NCBI GenBank assembly: GCA_949487015.1
Contig: CATAQZ010000005.1
Coordinates: 1-23,171 of the forward strand
Length of the DNA stretch: 23,171 bases
Direction of reading: 5' to 3'
Origin: Flavobacteriales bacterium UBA4585
GTDB taxonomy: Bacteria; Bacteroidota; Bacteroidia; Flavobacteriales; Schleiferiaceae
Positions 15,206 through 22,983 of the stretch are shown in pieces (positions within the stretch are counted from its first letter, which is position 1; every line of letters begins with the position of its first letter). The notes below the pieces were generated by a model. That model saw only the letters and a list, made by a program, of their open reading frames with translations, was not told the DNA's origin and made no database searches. The translations under genes and the position numbers were made by a program.

Positions 15206-16546
15206 ATGAATATTCATTTCATAGCCATTGGAGGCAGTGCCATGCATAATTTGGCCATTGCGCTTCACAATGGGGGACATAGCATTACAGGTTCAGACGA
15301 TCAAATTTTTGAACCTTCGCGCGGTCGACTTGCGCAAAAAGGATTGCTGCCTGATGTTGAAGGTTGGTATCCAGAAAAGGTTCATGAGGGACTCGATGCC
15401 ATTATTTTAGGAATGCATGCGCGTAAGGATAATCCAGAATTGGCCAAAGCGCAGGAATTAGAGTTGCCCATTTTCTCATATCCGGAATTCCTTTACGAAA
15501 TAAGTAAATCCATGACGCGCGTGGTCATTGCCGGATCACACGGTAAAACTACAACCACAGCCATGGTGCTTCACGTGATGAATCATGTGGGACAGCCTAC
15601 TAACTATATGGTGGGCGCTCAACTTGAAGGTTTTGATTGTATGGTCGAATTGGAAAGTGGTAGTGAATTTATGGTCATGGAAGGTGATGAGTATTTGAGC
15701 TCACCTATTGATCGTCGTCCTAAATTTCATTTATATCGCCCAAATATCACGGTCATCACTGGTATTGCATGGGACCACATTAACGTGTTTCCCACCTTTG
15801 AGTCTTACGTGGATCAATTCCGAAAATACCTCGAAACCATCGAGCCCGGTGGTGCTTTAATTTACAATGAGCGCGATCCAGAATTGGTCAAACTCGTAGA
15901 GGAAACTAGCGCTCCGGTTAAAAGATTTAGCTACAACCTACCCCTTTTTGAGATAGTAGACGGTCAGACTTTTATTGACACGGAGGAAGGTATGATGCCG
16001 CTACAGATTTTTGGGGAGCATAATCTCAGTAATCTAGAGGCGGCGCGCTGGATTTGTTTAGAAATGGGCGTGCAAGAAGATGCCTTTTACGATGCAATTT
16101 TAAGTTTCACGGGTGCACAAAACCGCATGGAGGTCTTTAAAACCGGAAGTCAAGTTAAAGTGTTCCGGGATTTTGCGCATGCACCTAGTAAAGTTGGGGC
16201 CTGTGTCAAAGCGCTTAAAGAGCAGTTCGGAACGGTGCGTGCAGTGTTAGAATTGCACACCTTTAGTAGTTTGAATCCTGAATTTTTACCTCAGTATAAA
16301 GGAACCATGGATGCTGCAGACGAGGCATGGGTCTATTTTAGTCCCGACGCAGTTGCGCATAAAAAACTGCCCGCACTCAGTAAAGCAGATGTTGAAACGG
16401 CTTTTGGTGCTGGAGTACGCGTATTTGATTCTTCCGAATCGCTTCAATCGGCACTTGAAAATCCCCACACTATTAAAGCTATGGCGCTCATGAGCAGTGG
16501 AAATTTTGGAGGTATTGATTTGGAGTCTACGCTAGCTAAGTATTAA
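15206..16546 (+). CDS. mpl: Mur ligase, Mpl type (UDP-MurNAc tripeptide recycling ligase)
   Basis: By family, Mpl attaches recycled L-Ala-D-Glu-meso-DAP tripeptide to UDP-N-acetylmuramate in the cytoplasm. The 446-residue protein begins with the UDP-binding Rossmann motif IHFIAIGGSAMHNLAIALH, then GSDDQIFEPS (29-38). The ATP P-loop is GSHGKTTT (110-117), and the Mur ligase middle segment contains VMEGDEY and GIAWDHINVFP. This MurC-related pattern without a dcw cluster around it points to Mpl rather than MurC. A MurC-like paralogue of other specificity remains possible. It lies 3 bp after the exported-protein gene and 16 bp before pyrR. Confidence 0.8.
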   Translation: MNIHFIAIGGSAMHNLAIALHNGGHSITGSDDQIFEPSRGRLAQKGLLPDVEGWYPEKVHEGLDAIILGMHARKDNPELAKAQELELPIFSYPEFLYEISKSMTRVVIAGSHGKTTTTAMVLHVMNHVGQPTNYMVGAQLEGFDCMVELESGSEFMVMEGDEYLSSPIDRRPKFHLYRPNITVITGIAWDHINVFPTFESYVDQFRKYLETIEPGGALIYNERDPELVKLVEETSAPVKRFSYNLPLFEIVDGQTFIDTEEGMMPLQIFGEHNLSNLEAARWICLEMGVQEDAFYDAILSFTGAQNRMEVFKTGSQVKVFRDFAHAPSKVGACVKALKEQFGTVRAVLELHTFSSLNPEFLPQYKGTMDAADEAWVYFSPDAVAHKKLPALSKADVETAFGAGVRVFDSSESLQSALENPHTIKAMALMSSGNFGGIDLESTLAKY

Positions 16547-16550
16547 TGAG

Positions 16551-16558
16551 TAAATTTG
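16551..16558 (+). promoter_or_regulatory. -7 element directly before pyrR
   Basis: TAAATTTG matches TAnnTTTG in full and ends only 4 nt before the pyrR ATG (16563). If used, transcription would begin at or next to the start codon, giving a leaderless or nearly leaderless mRNA. No TTG is found at the usual -33 distance; the nearest, in TTTG at 16519-16522, is 28 nt upstream. Confidence 0.38.
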
Positions 16559-16562
16559 CAGC

Positions 16563-17105
16563 ATGAGCAAAAGGGAAATCATCGACGCGAGAGCATTAAA
16601 CATAGCGTTAAACCGCTTGTGTTGTAAGTTGATTGAAAATCATGGTGATTTCTCTAATTCCATTCTCATAGGAATGCAACCGCGTGGTGTACAGGTTCTC
16701 GAACGCATTGAGAAGCTTCTTGAAAGCACCTATGGAGTGCAAGGTGTACGCACAGGAGTCTTAGATATTACCTTCTACAGAGATGATTTCAGACGACGTC
16801 CAGGTCATTTACAGCCAAACAAAACGCGTATAGATCATTTAGTAGAAGATCAAAAAGTCGTCTTCATAGATGATGTTCTTTACACGGGTCGAAGCATTCG
16901 TGCAGCGATGGATGCTATCCTGAGCTTCGGTAGACCTGCGAAAATGGAATTACTCACGTTGATAGATCGAAGATTTTCGCGTGACCTCCCAATACAACCA
17001 GATTACAAAGGCCGTCAAGTCGATTCAATCGCCTCACAGCGTGTCGAAGTACTTTGGGAAGAAGTAGATGGGAGAGATGCAGTACTACTAACGGATCCCG
17101 AATAA
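16563..17105 (+). CDS. pyrR: Bifunctional pyr operon regulator / uracil phosphoribosyltransferase PyrR
   Basis: A 180-residue type I phosphoribosyltransferase of the PyrR family. It has MQPRG (38-42), DITFYRDDFRRR (68-79) and the PRPP loop VVFIDDVLYTGRSIRAA (99-115). In Firmicutes PyrR attenuates pyr transcription by binding mRNA, and also converts uracil to UMP. Here there are only 16 bp between mpl and pyrR and no stem-loop leader, so the RNA-binding role is not evident and the salvage activity may dominate. Its TAA overlaps the pyrB ATG by one base (TAATG). Confidence 0.93.
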   Translation: MSKREIIDARALNIALNRLCCKLIENHGDFSNSILIGMQPRGVQVLERIEKLLESTYGVQGVRTGVLDITFYRDDFRRRPGHLQPNKTRIDHLVEDQKVVFIDDVLYTGRSIRAAMDAILSFGRPAKMELLTLIDRRFSRDLPIQPDYKGRQVDSIASQRVEVLWEEVDGRDAVLLTDPE

Positions 17106-18043
17106 TGAGCGAATTATCTGTGAATCACTTACTGGGTATAAAGCACCTCAATGCAGAGGATATCCAGCTCATTCTCGATACAGCAACAGAGTTTAAAGAG
17201 GTCATTAACCGACCCATAAAGAAAGTCCCAACCCTGCGAGATATAACCGTCGCGAATTTATTCTTTGAGAATTCGACGCGGACACGGTTAAGTTTTGAAT
17301 TGGCTGAAAAGCGATTGAGTGCTGATGTGGTCAATTTTTCTGCAGCTTCTTCCTCTGTGAAGAAAGGTGAGACCTTAGTCGATACAGTAAATAATATCCT
17401 ATCTATGAAAGTAGATATGGTAGTAATGCGACATCCCAACCCGGGTGCGGGTGAGTTCTTAGCACAGCACGTTGATGCCTCCATAGTAAATGCAGGAGAT
17501 GGTGCACATGAACACCCGACACAAGCACTGCTTGATGCCTTCTCGATCCGCGAGGCAGTAGGAACATTAGCGGGTACTAAGGTTGCCATCGTAGGCGATA
17601 TTGTTCACAGTCGAGTTGCACTTTCAAACGTTCTGTTGTTAAAGAAAATGGGCGCTGAGGTAATGGTTTGTGGACCTACGACCCTGGTTCCAAAATACAT
17701 GTATACCCTGGGTGTAAAGATTGAACATAACCTTCAGACTGCCATTGAATGGTGCGATGTTGCGAATATGTTGCGTGTTCAGCACGAGCGTCAAGATCTA
17801 AAATACTTTCCATCCATCGCAGAGTACCGTGCCCAATACGGTCTTACAATGGAACATCTAGATGCTCTTGAAAAGCCGATTGTTGTAATGCACCCAGGAC
17901 CAGTAAACAGAGGGGTTGAGATTACATCGGAAGTGGCAGATAGTGAGCATTCTATTATTTTGGATCAAGTTCAGAATGGCGTAGCGGTCCGCATGGCCGT
18001 ATTATATCTACTTGCGGAGAAGCGAAAACTAAGTAAGTCCTAA
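17105..18043 (+). CDS. pyrB: Aspartate carbamoyltransferase catalytic subunit
   Basis: Condenses carbamoyl phosphate and aspartate to carbamoyl aspartate, the first committed step of pyrimidine synthesis. The protein has 312 residues, the same as the family. Motifs are the carbamoyl-phosphate loop FENSTRTR (54-61), the KKGET loop (86-90), HEHPTQALLD (136-144), and HPGPVNRG (263-270). The frame stays open upstream to 17054, but the ATG at 17105 is chosen because MSELSVNHLLGIKHL matches the family start and it overlaps the pyrR stop by one base. No pyrI regulatory subunit follows, so a catalytic trimer without PyrI is likely. Confidence 0.97.
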   Translation: MSELSVNHLLGIKHLNAEDIQLILDTATEFKEVINRPIKKVPTLRDITVANLFFENSTRTRLSFELAEKRLSADVVNFSAASSSVKKGETLVDTVNNILSMKVDMVVMRHPNPGAGEFLAQHVDASIVNAGDGAHEHPTQALLDAFSIREAVGTLAGTKVAIVGDIVHSRVALSNVLLLKKMGAEVMVCGPTTLVPKYMYTLGVKIEHNLQTAIEWCDVANMLRVQHERQDLKYFPSIAEYRAQYGLTMEHLDALEKPIVVMHPGPVNRGVEITSEVADSEHSIILDQVQNGVAVRMAVLYLLAEKRKLSKS

Positions 18044-18045
18044 AT

Positions 18046-19002
18046 ATGGGGCTTGATTTGATCATTTTGGGGGCAGCGAGTGCAACGCCCACATCAAATC
18101 AGTATACCACTGCGCAGTTGCTTAAAATGCGCGAGCATTATTTCTTAATAGATTGTGGGGAGGGTACCCAGAAACAACTTCGGAGGTCTAAGACGAAATT
18201 CTCAAGAATCAATCATATTTTCATTTCCCACCTCCATGGTGATCATTTTTTTGGCTTGGTCGGACTCCTAAGTACCTTTCATTTGTTAGGACGGACTGCG
18301 CCATTGACGATATATGGGCCTCCTAAACTAAAGGATATCGTTCTGACTCAGTTCAGGGCTGCAGGGACCTTCACTTCGTATCCCATGCATTTTATTGTGA
18401 CCCAGCATAAAGTGCCGCAAGTATTGCTTGAAACCGATTCTTATACCATCTCGAGCTTCCCATTAAAGCACAGGATTGCAACTACGGGTTTCTTGTTTAA
18501 GGAAAAGTCTTTAAAACGATCCTTGAATAAAGCGGCAGCAGATGTACATGGAGTCCCGGTCTGCGACTATCATTGGATTAAAGAAGGGAAAAATTGGACC
18601 AGTGATGAAGGACAGGAAATCTCAAATGACCTACTCACCTTTGATCCACCAGCACCATTGTCCTATGCATTTGCTTCTGATACCATGTATACGCCAGATA
18701 CTGCGGAATACGTGAAAGGAGTAGACTTACTGTATCACGAGAGTACTTTCTGTGAAGATAAGAAGGCACGTGCTAAACAAACGATGCATAGTACTGCTGC
18801 ACAGGCCGCTACGGTTGCCGTTGAAGCGGATGCAAAGCATTTACTCATAGGACATTATAGTGCTCGTTATACCGATAAACGACAATTCGAAGAAGAGGCT
18901 GGAGCGATATTCCCGGAAGTCTATGCAGCGCGTGAATTGTGTCAATACAGCGTGCAGCAAAGTGGTATAAAAGTTAAATCTTTAGCGCCCGAAAAAGGAT
19001 GA
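18046..19002 (+). CDS. rnz: Ribonuclease Z (tRNA 3' endonuclease)
   Basis: Cuts tRNA precursors at the 3' end of the discriminator base; metallo-beta-lactamase fold with two zinc ions. The 318-residue protein has the zinc motif HLHGDH (62-67), KHR with H142, ASDTMY with D212, the MHSTAAQAA helix with H248, and GHYSARY with H270. These are the RNase Z ligands in order. Length fits the short (bacterial) form. It begins 2 bp after pyrB and its stop overlaps the MFS gene (ATGA), so it is probably expressed with both. Confidence 0.95.
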   Translation: MGLDLIILGAASATPTSNQYTTAQLLKMREHYFLIDCGEGTQKQLRRSKTKFSRINHIFISHLHGDHFFGLVGLLSTFHLLGRTAPLTIYGPPKLKDIVLTQFRAAGTFTSYPMHFIVTQHKVPQVLLETDSYTISSFPLKHRIATTGFLFKEKSLKRSLNKAAADVHGVPVCDYHWIKEGKNWTSDEGQEISNDLLTFDPPAPLSYAFASDTMYTPDTAEYVKGVDLLYHESTFCEDKKARAKQTMHSTAAQAATVAVEADAKHLLIGHYSARYTDKRQFEEEAGAIFPEVYAARELCQYSVQQSGIKVKSLAPEKG

Positions 19003-20168
19003 AAAATAAAGCTTTAGCGGTACTCTTTTTAACCATATTCCTTGATCTGATGGGGTTTGGGCTGATCATCCCCATCTTACCCATCTATGCAAAAGATTTG
19101 GGTGCAACGGATGCGATGGTTGGGTTATTAGGCACCTCTTTTAGTATCATGCAGTTTCTATTTGCGAGTTTCTGGGGTGGATTGAGCGACCGCTATGGAC
19201 GACGCCCTGTGATGCTCACGAGTATTTTAATAATGATGGTGGCCTACATTCTCTTTGCGAATGCTACGGTACTTTGGCTCCTGTTTGTTACGCGTCTCAT
19301 GAAAGGGTTTGGAGCGGCAAACTTAAGCGTGGCACAAGCCTACATTAGTGATGTAGTTCCTCAGGAAAATCGTACGAAAGCTTTCGGTATAATCGGCGCC
19401 GCTTTTGGTCTTGGATTCATTTTTGGCCCTTCTTTAGGCGGGATATTAAACGAGTATTTTGGTGTGGCCGGAGTAGGGTATTTTGCTGCCAGTTTGAGCG
19501 GCTTGAACTTCATCTTAGCATGGTTCTTCCTAGGTGAAACCTTGAAAGAGAAATCCACACAAAGCCAATTATTCCCGAACCCATTCAAAGACATTATCCG
19601 CTTTAAATCGACTCCTGAAGTGAGTGCACTGTTTACGATAAACTTTGTTTACATCCTGGGATTCAGTATGATGCAAATCACGTCAACACTCTTATGGGCT
19701 GAGCACTTTGGTTTATCTGAAATGCATATTGGTTATACATTCGCCTACATCGGTTTATTGGCAGTTATTATTCAAGGCGGCCTGATAGGGAAATTCAATA
19801 CTTGGTTTGGTGAGCGTAATTTATTGGTTTCGGGGACCGTTTTAGTAGCCTTGGGTCTTTTCGGTATGCCTTTTGTTCCTACCGATTTATTTGGACTCGA
19901 ACTGTTTTGTTTGACCTTACTCTCTTTGGGGAATGCGCTCCTTACACCAACAGTAAGTTCGTTACTGAGCAGTTTTGCGCCTAAGGATGCCCAGGGAAAA
20001 ATTTTAGGCACGAATCAGAGTGTGGGTTCATTAGCACGGGTATTGGGTCCGGCCATTGGTGGAGCGGCTTATGGCTTTCATTATACCTATCCCTACCTTT
20101 TGGCAGGCAGTATCACATTGATCGTCAGTATTTTGGCAATTCGCCTGCGCAAAAAACACTTTTCTTAG
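18999..20168 (+). CDS. MFS drug/proton antiporter (TCR/Tet-like)
   Basis: A 389-residue major facilitator superfamily exporter with about 12 membrane helices. It shows helix 1 FLDLMGFGLIIPILP, the loop 2-3 motif A GGLSDRYGRRP (60-70), and the antiporter motif C in helix 5 (AAFGLGFIFGPSLGG, about 134-148). These place it in the DHA1 group near TetA and related drug exporters. A tetracycline substrate cannot be claimed from sequence alone. The start codon overlaps the rnz stop by four bases. No terminator is evident after it; 101 bp separate it from yceI. Confidence 0.88.
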   Translation: MKNKALAVLFLTIFLDLMGFGLIIPILPIYAKDLGATDAMVGLLGTSFSIMQFLFASFWGGLSDRYGRRPVMLTSILIMMVAYILFANATVLWLLFVTRLMKGFGAANLSVAQAYISDVVPQENRTKAFGIIGAAFGLGFIFGPSLGGILNEYFGVAGVGYFAASLSGLNFILAWFFLGETLKEKSTQSQLFPNPFKDIIRFKSTPEVSALFTINFVYILGFSMMQITSTLLWAEHFGLSEMHIGYTFAYIGLLAVIIQGGLIGKFNTWFGERNLLVSGTVLVALGLFGMPFVPTDLFGLELFCLTLLSLGNALLTPTVSSLLSSFAPKDAQGKILGTNQSVGSLARVLGPAIGGAAYGFHYTYPYLLAGSITLIVSILAIRLRKKHFS

Positions 20169-20204
20169 AAGTCAACTTAAGGTAATTGAAGAAAATTAAT
20201 TAGA

Positions 20205-20222
20205 TAGTTGTTTAAACAATTA
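20205..20222. promoter_or_regulatory. Operator-like palindrome upstream of the YceI gene
   Basis: TTGTTTAAACAA (20208-20219) is a perfect 12-bp palindrome, and the symmetry extends to TA...TA at 205-206 and 221-222 with one mismatched pair. It lies about 50 bp before the YceI ATG. A near-match -7 element TATATTCG (one mismatch to TAnnTTTG) sits at 20237-20244, so the palindrome would lie over or just upstream of the -33 region. This suits a dimeric regulator. The regulator is unknown. Confidence 0.4.
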
Positions 20223-20269
20223 AGTCTTTTCTAGGTTATATTCGCACAACCTAATTTATAATAAGTAAA

Positions 20270-20935
20270 ATGAAAAAAATCGCAATTTTAGCAGCAACAG
20301 CAATCATTGCTACAAGCTGTTCGAACGGAACAAAGGCAGACGAGGCAGTCACAGGAGAGGCGCAAGAGGTAGAAGAAATTACTGAAGCTACTGATTACGA
20401 ATTAGTTGAGGGCTCTTACCTTAAATGGCGCGGATTCAAATCTTTTGTGGACTGGGATCATCTTGGTACCATTGGTGTGCAATCGGGTACTTTCGCAGTT
20501 TCTGAAGATCAACTCGTTGGTGGAACCATTACCATAGATATGAATTCCATTGCAGCCGTAAGCGTTGAAGATGAAGGCAAACGTGGTTATTTAGAAGGAC
20601 ACTTAAAGTCTCAAGATTTCTTTTTAGTTGATAGCTTTCCAACGGCAGTTTTCGAAATCGTTGAAGTACGTGAAGAGGCAACGGATGAAGCTTCATCGGT
20701 AGTAGTTGGTAACCTAACCATCCGTGGAATTACCAATAGTATTGAGTTTCCAGCGAATGTCACAGTAGAAGAGGGCACTGTAGAATTTACTGCGCCGACA
20801 TTCACTATTGATCGTACGAAGTGGAATGTCAAATACCACGATAGAGAGGATGCAACAATCGCAGAAACTTTAAAAGAAGACTTGATCGACCACAGTATTG
20901 AATTGACAATCAACGTGTCGGCCACAAATGCATAA
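20270..20935 (+). CDS. YceI-domain lipoprotein
   Basis: A 221-residue lipoprotein with lipobox ATSC (C17) and an acidic linker, followed by a YceI lipocalin-like domain (about 37-219). Domain marks are LKWRGFKSFVDWDHLGTI, the SGTFAV... segment, SQDFFLVDSFPTAVFEI (about 114-130), VGNLTIRGIT and FTIDRTKWNVKYH. YceI proteins bind isoprenoid or amide lipids in the periplasm in characterised members. Here it is anchored to a membrane, as often in Bacteroidota. The ligand is unknown. It is a single-gene unit, with an upstream palindrome and its own downstream terminator. Confidence 0.93.
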   Translation: MKKIAILAATAIIATSCSNGTKADEAVTGEAQEVEEITEATDYELVEGSYLKWRGFKSFVDWDHLGTIGVQSGTFAVSEDQLVGGTITIDMNSIAAVSVEDEGKRGYLEGHLKSQDFFLVDSFPTAVFEIVEVREEATDEASSVVVGNLTIRGITNSIEFPANVTVEEGTVEFTAPTFTIDRTKWNVKYHDREDATIAETLKEDLIDHSIELTINVSATNA

Positions 20936-20962
20936 ACTATCCCTAACATAGTTCAAAGCAAG

Positions 20963-20990
20963 CCCCGTCCTGAAAAGGTCGGGGTTTTTT
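20963..20990 (+). terminator. Intrinsic terminator of the YceI gene
   Basis: The stem CCCCG/CGGGG continues as CCT/AGG with a single T-T mismatch and closes with a GAAA tetraloop (20963-20984). Six U follow (20985-20990). It lies 28 nt after the stop codon of the YceI gene and touches the stop codon of the convergent SDR gene. On the minus strand the stem is followed by few U, so termination there is weak. Confidence 0.88.
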
Positions 20991-21894
20991 AATGCCTGTA
21001 TAGGGCTTTGAATGCCCTTTCAACTGATTCGTACTTAAACGAAAAGCCGGTAGCTACTATTTTCTTTGCACTGACCTTTTGACTCATTAAAGCGAGTGTT
21101 GCCATTTGACCAAGCACTACTTTCAACGCGAAGGGAGGGACACCAATGGGAAGCATAGGCCGCTTGTTCACGCGACATAGCGCCTTGGTGAGCTGTTTGT
21201 TTGTGACAGGCGCCGGTGCTACGGCATTGTAGGCCCCGCTTGCTACGGATTGTGTAGCTGCATAAATAAACATACGGGCGAGGTCTTCAACATGAATCCA
21301 ACTGCTCCATTGCTTTCCGGAACCTAGGGGCGCTGCAAGTCCGAATTTTACCAGCGGTTCTAATCGACCCAATACTCCTTCACCGGGATCTAGGACTATA
21401 CCTATTCTAAGCTGAATGCTTCTAGTTTGCGGCGATTCGAACTTCTTTGTGTAAGACTCCCATGTTTTCGTCACTGCTGCGAGATAGTCGTCAGCAGGTG
21501 CATCTTCTTCCGTCATTAAACGTTCTAAATCGCTGCCGTAGTAACCGATAGCGGAGGCGCTAATGACCGCCTTAAGTGGCGTTTTCAAACGGCTCGTTGC
21601 ACTTAGTAAAAGCTGCGTGCCGTCAACGCGGCTTTCCATAATCAGTTTTTTGTAAGCAGGTGTCCAGCGCTTACTAACTGTGGCGCCCGCAAGATGTATC
21701 AGGTAATCCGCACCAATCAAAGCGTCTTGATCTATTTCATTAGTCGCTGGATTCCAGTAAAATGAGGACACGCCTTTGATCTCAACAGATTTACGAGTAC
21801 TCAGTACGCGTATCTCATGCGATTCACTTTTGAGCGTTTGTATGATTGCTCGGCCTACAGATCCTGTTGCGCCGGTGATGGTAAATACAGCCAT
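20989..21894 (-). CDS. TIGR01777-type SDR family NAD(P)-binding protein
   Basis: A 301-residue extended short-chain dehydrogenase/epimerase-like protein. The nucleotide-binding GATGSVG is at 8-14, followed by YLIHLAGATVSKRW, ISASAIGYYGS and the C-terminal DUF1731-like domain (APAPVTNKQLTKAL, RPMLPIGVP PFALK). The catalytic YxxxK of classical SDRs is not present in the usual form, as in other TIGR01777 (YfcH/SulA-like) proteins. Substrate and role are unknown, but a role in cell division has been discussed for cyanobacterial relatives. It is divergent from the hypothetical gene at 21971 across 76 bp. Confidence 0.9.
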   Translation of the reverse strand: MAVFTITGATGSVGRAIIQTLKSESHEIRVLSTRKSVEIKGVSSFYWNPATNEIDQDALIGADYLIHLAGATVSKRWTPAYKKLIMESRVDGTQLLLSATSRLKTPLKAVISASAIGYYGSDLERLMTEEDAPADDYLAAVTKTWESYTKKFESPQTRSIQLRIGIVLDPGEGVLGRLEPLVKFGLAAPLGSGKQWSSWIHVEDLARMFIYAATQSVASGAYNAVAPAPVTNKQLTKALCRVNKRPMLPIGVPPFALKVVLGQMATLALMSQKVSAKKIVATGFSFKYESVERAFKALYRH

Positions 21895-21908
21895 GGGGTA
21901 ATTTTCTG

Positions 21909-21939
21909 TTGGAAAGCTAACAATGTTGAGCCAATTTTG
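21909..21939 (+). promoter_or_regulatory. Candidate promoter of the 188-residue hypothetical gene
   Basis: TTG (21909-21911), a 20-nt spacer and CAATTTTG (21932-21939) fit the -33/-7 arrangement, with one mismatch to TAnnTTTG. The leader would be about 28 nt and includes a run of ten T (21959-21968) that ends 2 nt before the GTG start codon. Confidence 0.35.
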
Positions 21940-21970
21940 TTAGGTACACATTCACTAATTTTTTTTTTCA

Positions 21971-22537
21971 GTGCACACTATAGAACCCTACTACAATTGG
22001 CACCATTTGTATCAAGCGAGTGAAGATCCGAAAAGTCCGCTTTACGGTTACTTCAATAGTGAGGTACATTTTACAGATCAAATTTTTGATCACGTCATAC
22101 ATCCGCAATGGGACAGTATAGGTTGTGAAACACTTTACCTTAAACTCCTTTTTGTTGATTACGCAATAGGTTATGCCGTTATTGAATTTTTTGGCGAATG
22201 GAATGATGCTGTGCATAATGATATTATGCGGGTGAAACGTGATTTGATCGATGAGATGTTGCCAGTTGGTATTGATAAATTCATTCTCATTGGCGAGAAT
22301 ATTTTAAATTTTCACGCCGACGAAACGGATTATTACGACGAATGGTTGGAGGAGGTACCCGACGGTTGGATGGCCTTTCTAAATTTACGTCCTCATGTAC
22401 TGGATGAACTCTCGAGCTACAGTCTTGATATGTATTTTGTACTGGGCGGTACTTTAGACGCTTTGAATTGGCGTACTAAAACGCCACAACAATTGTACGC
22501 TCAGATAGCCGCAGTGGTGCAGCGAAGATTGGGTTAA
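21971..22537 (+). CDS. Conserved Bacteroidota hypothetical protein
   Basis: A 188-residue soluble, acidic protein with many aromatics and no signal peptide or membrane helix. Its segments IEPYYNWHHLYQASEDPKSP, HPQWDSIGCETLYLKLLFVDY, GEWNDAVHNDIMRVKRDLID and FILIGENILNFHADETDYY look like a conserved family of Bacteroidota that I recall but cannot name. The start codon is GTG at 21971. The frame has a TAA at 21956-21958 and no ATG before the conserved part, so GTG is the only possibility. It ends in a TTAA overlap with the convergent Nudix gene. No catalytic motif is recognised. Function unknown. Confidence 0.75.
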   Translation: MHTIEPYYNWHHLYQASEDPKSPLYGYFNSEVHFTDQIFDHVIHPQWDSIGCETLYLKLLFVDYAIGYAVIEFFGEWNDAVHNDIMRVKRDLIDEMLPVGIDKFILIGENILNFHADETDYYDEWLEEVPDGWMAFLNLRPHVLDELSSYSLDMYFVLGGTLDALNWRTKTPQQLYAQIAAVVQRRLG

Positions 22538-22983
22538 GCGTAGAGCGCTACTAGTTTATCAAAGGCATCACGATCGCTCTCTAATGTGAACCAATTCCGG
22601 TTTTCCTTTCTCAAGTCCAGCCATTCTATTCCCAGTAAATTTTCCGACTCTGCTGGATTTAGAACCCAACATTGCTCGTTAACCGGTGCTACAGCCTTGA
22701 AATAGTTTAAAAGCAATTGCTCGTCCGGGCGAAATTGCGACGTGAAAAAATGAGTAGGGGTATGTAAATGTGACCATTGGCAAGATTCGAATTGGATGAA
22801 CTCCTCCTTCAATTCTCTGTTCAGACAGTCTAACAATCCTTCGCCCAATTCTAGTCCACCTCCAGGAAGTTTATTTAAGTCCACCCCGCGCCAGCGCTCC
22901 TTCATGACTAAAAGTCTGCTGGCATTACTAACAATAAGCGCGTAACATCGAGCTGTGAATTTTTTAGCTTTTACCGTTTCCAT
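22534..22983 (-). CDS. Nudix hydrolase
   Basis: A 149-residue Nudix protein with its box as GGGLELGEGLLDCLNRELKEEF (in segments, 41-62): G42, E48, R56-E57 and E60-E61 are the metal-binding pattern Gx5Ex7REUxEE. The usual Gly after EE is replaced by Phe-Ile. The N-terminal half resembles small NUDIX hydrolases acting on nucleotides or related diphosphates. The substrate is not predictable. The ATG lies inside the 3' end of mnmD (13-nt overlap), so the two are translated from one message. It converges with the preceding hypothetical gene with a 4-nt stop overlap. Confidence 0.88.
   Translation of the reverse strand: METVKAKKFTARCYALIVSNASRLLVMKERWRGVDLNKLPGGGLELGEGLLDCLNRELKEEFIQFESCQWSHLHTPTHFFTSQFRPDEQLLLNYFKAVAPVNEQCWVLNPAESENLLGIEWLDLRKENRNWFTLESDRDAFDKLVALYA

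Noticed and set aside
16547..16562. A PyrR-binding attenuator between mpl and pyrR.
   Set aside because: The gap is 16 bp and cannot hold the stem-loops required.
17125..17589. A 154-codon minus-strand frame inside pyrB.
   Set aside because: Antisense to conserved pyrB motifs, Ala/Ser-rich, with no family match; shadow.
20208..20219. The palindrome before yceI as an FNR/CRP-type box.
   Set aside because: It is TTG-N6-CAA over 12 bp, while FNR sites are TTGAT-N4-ATCAA over 14 bp; the inner bases do not match.
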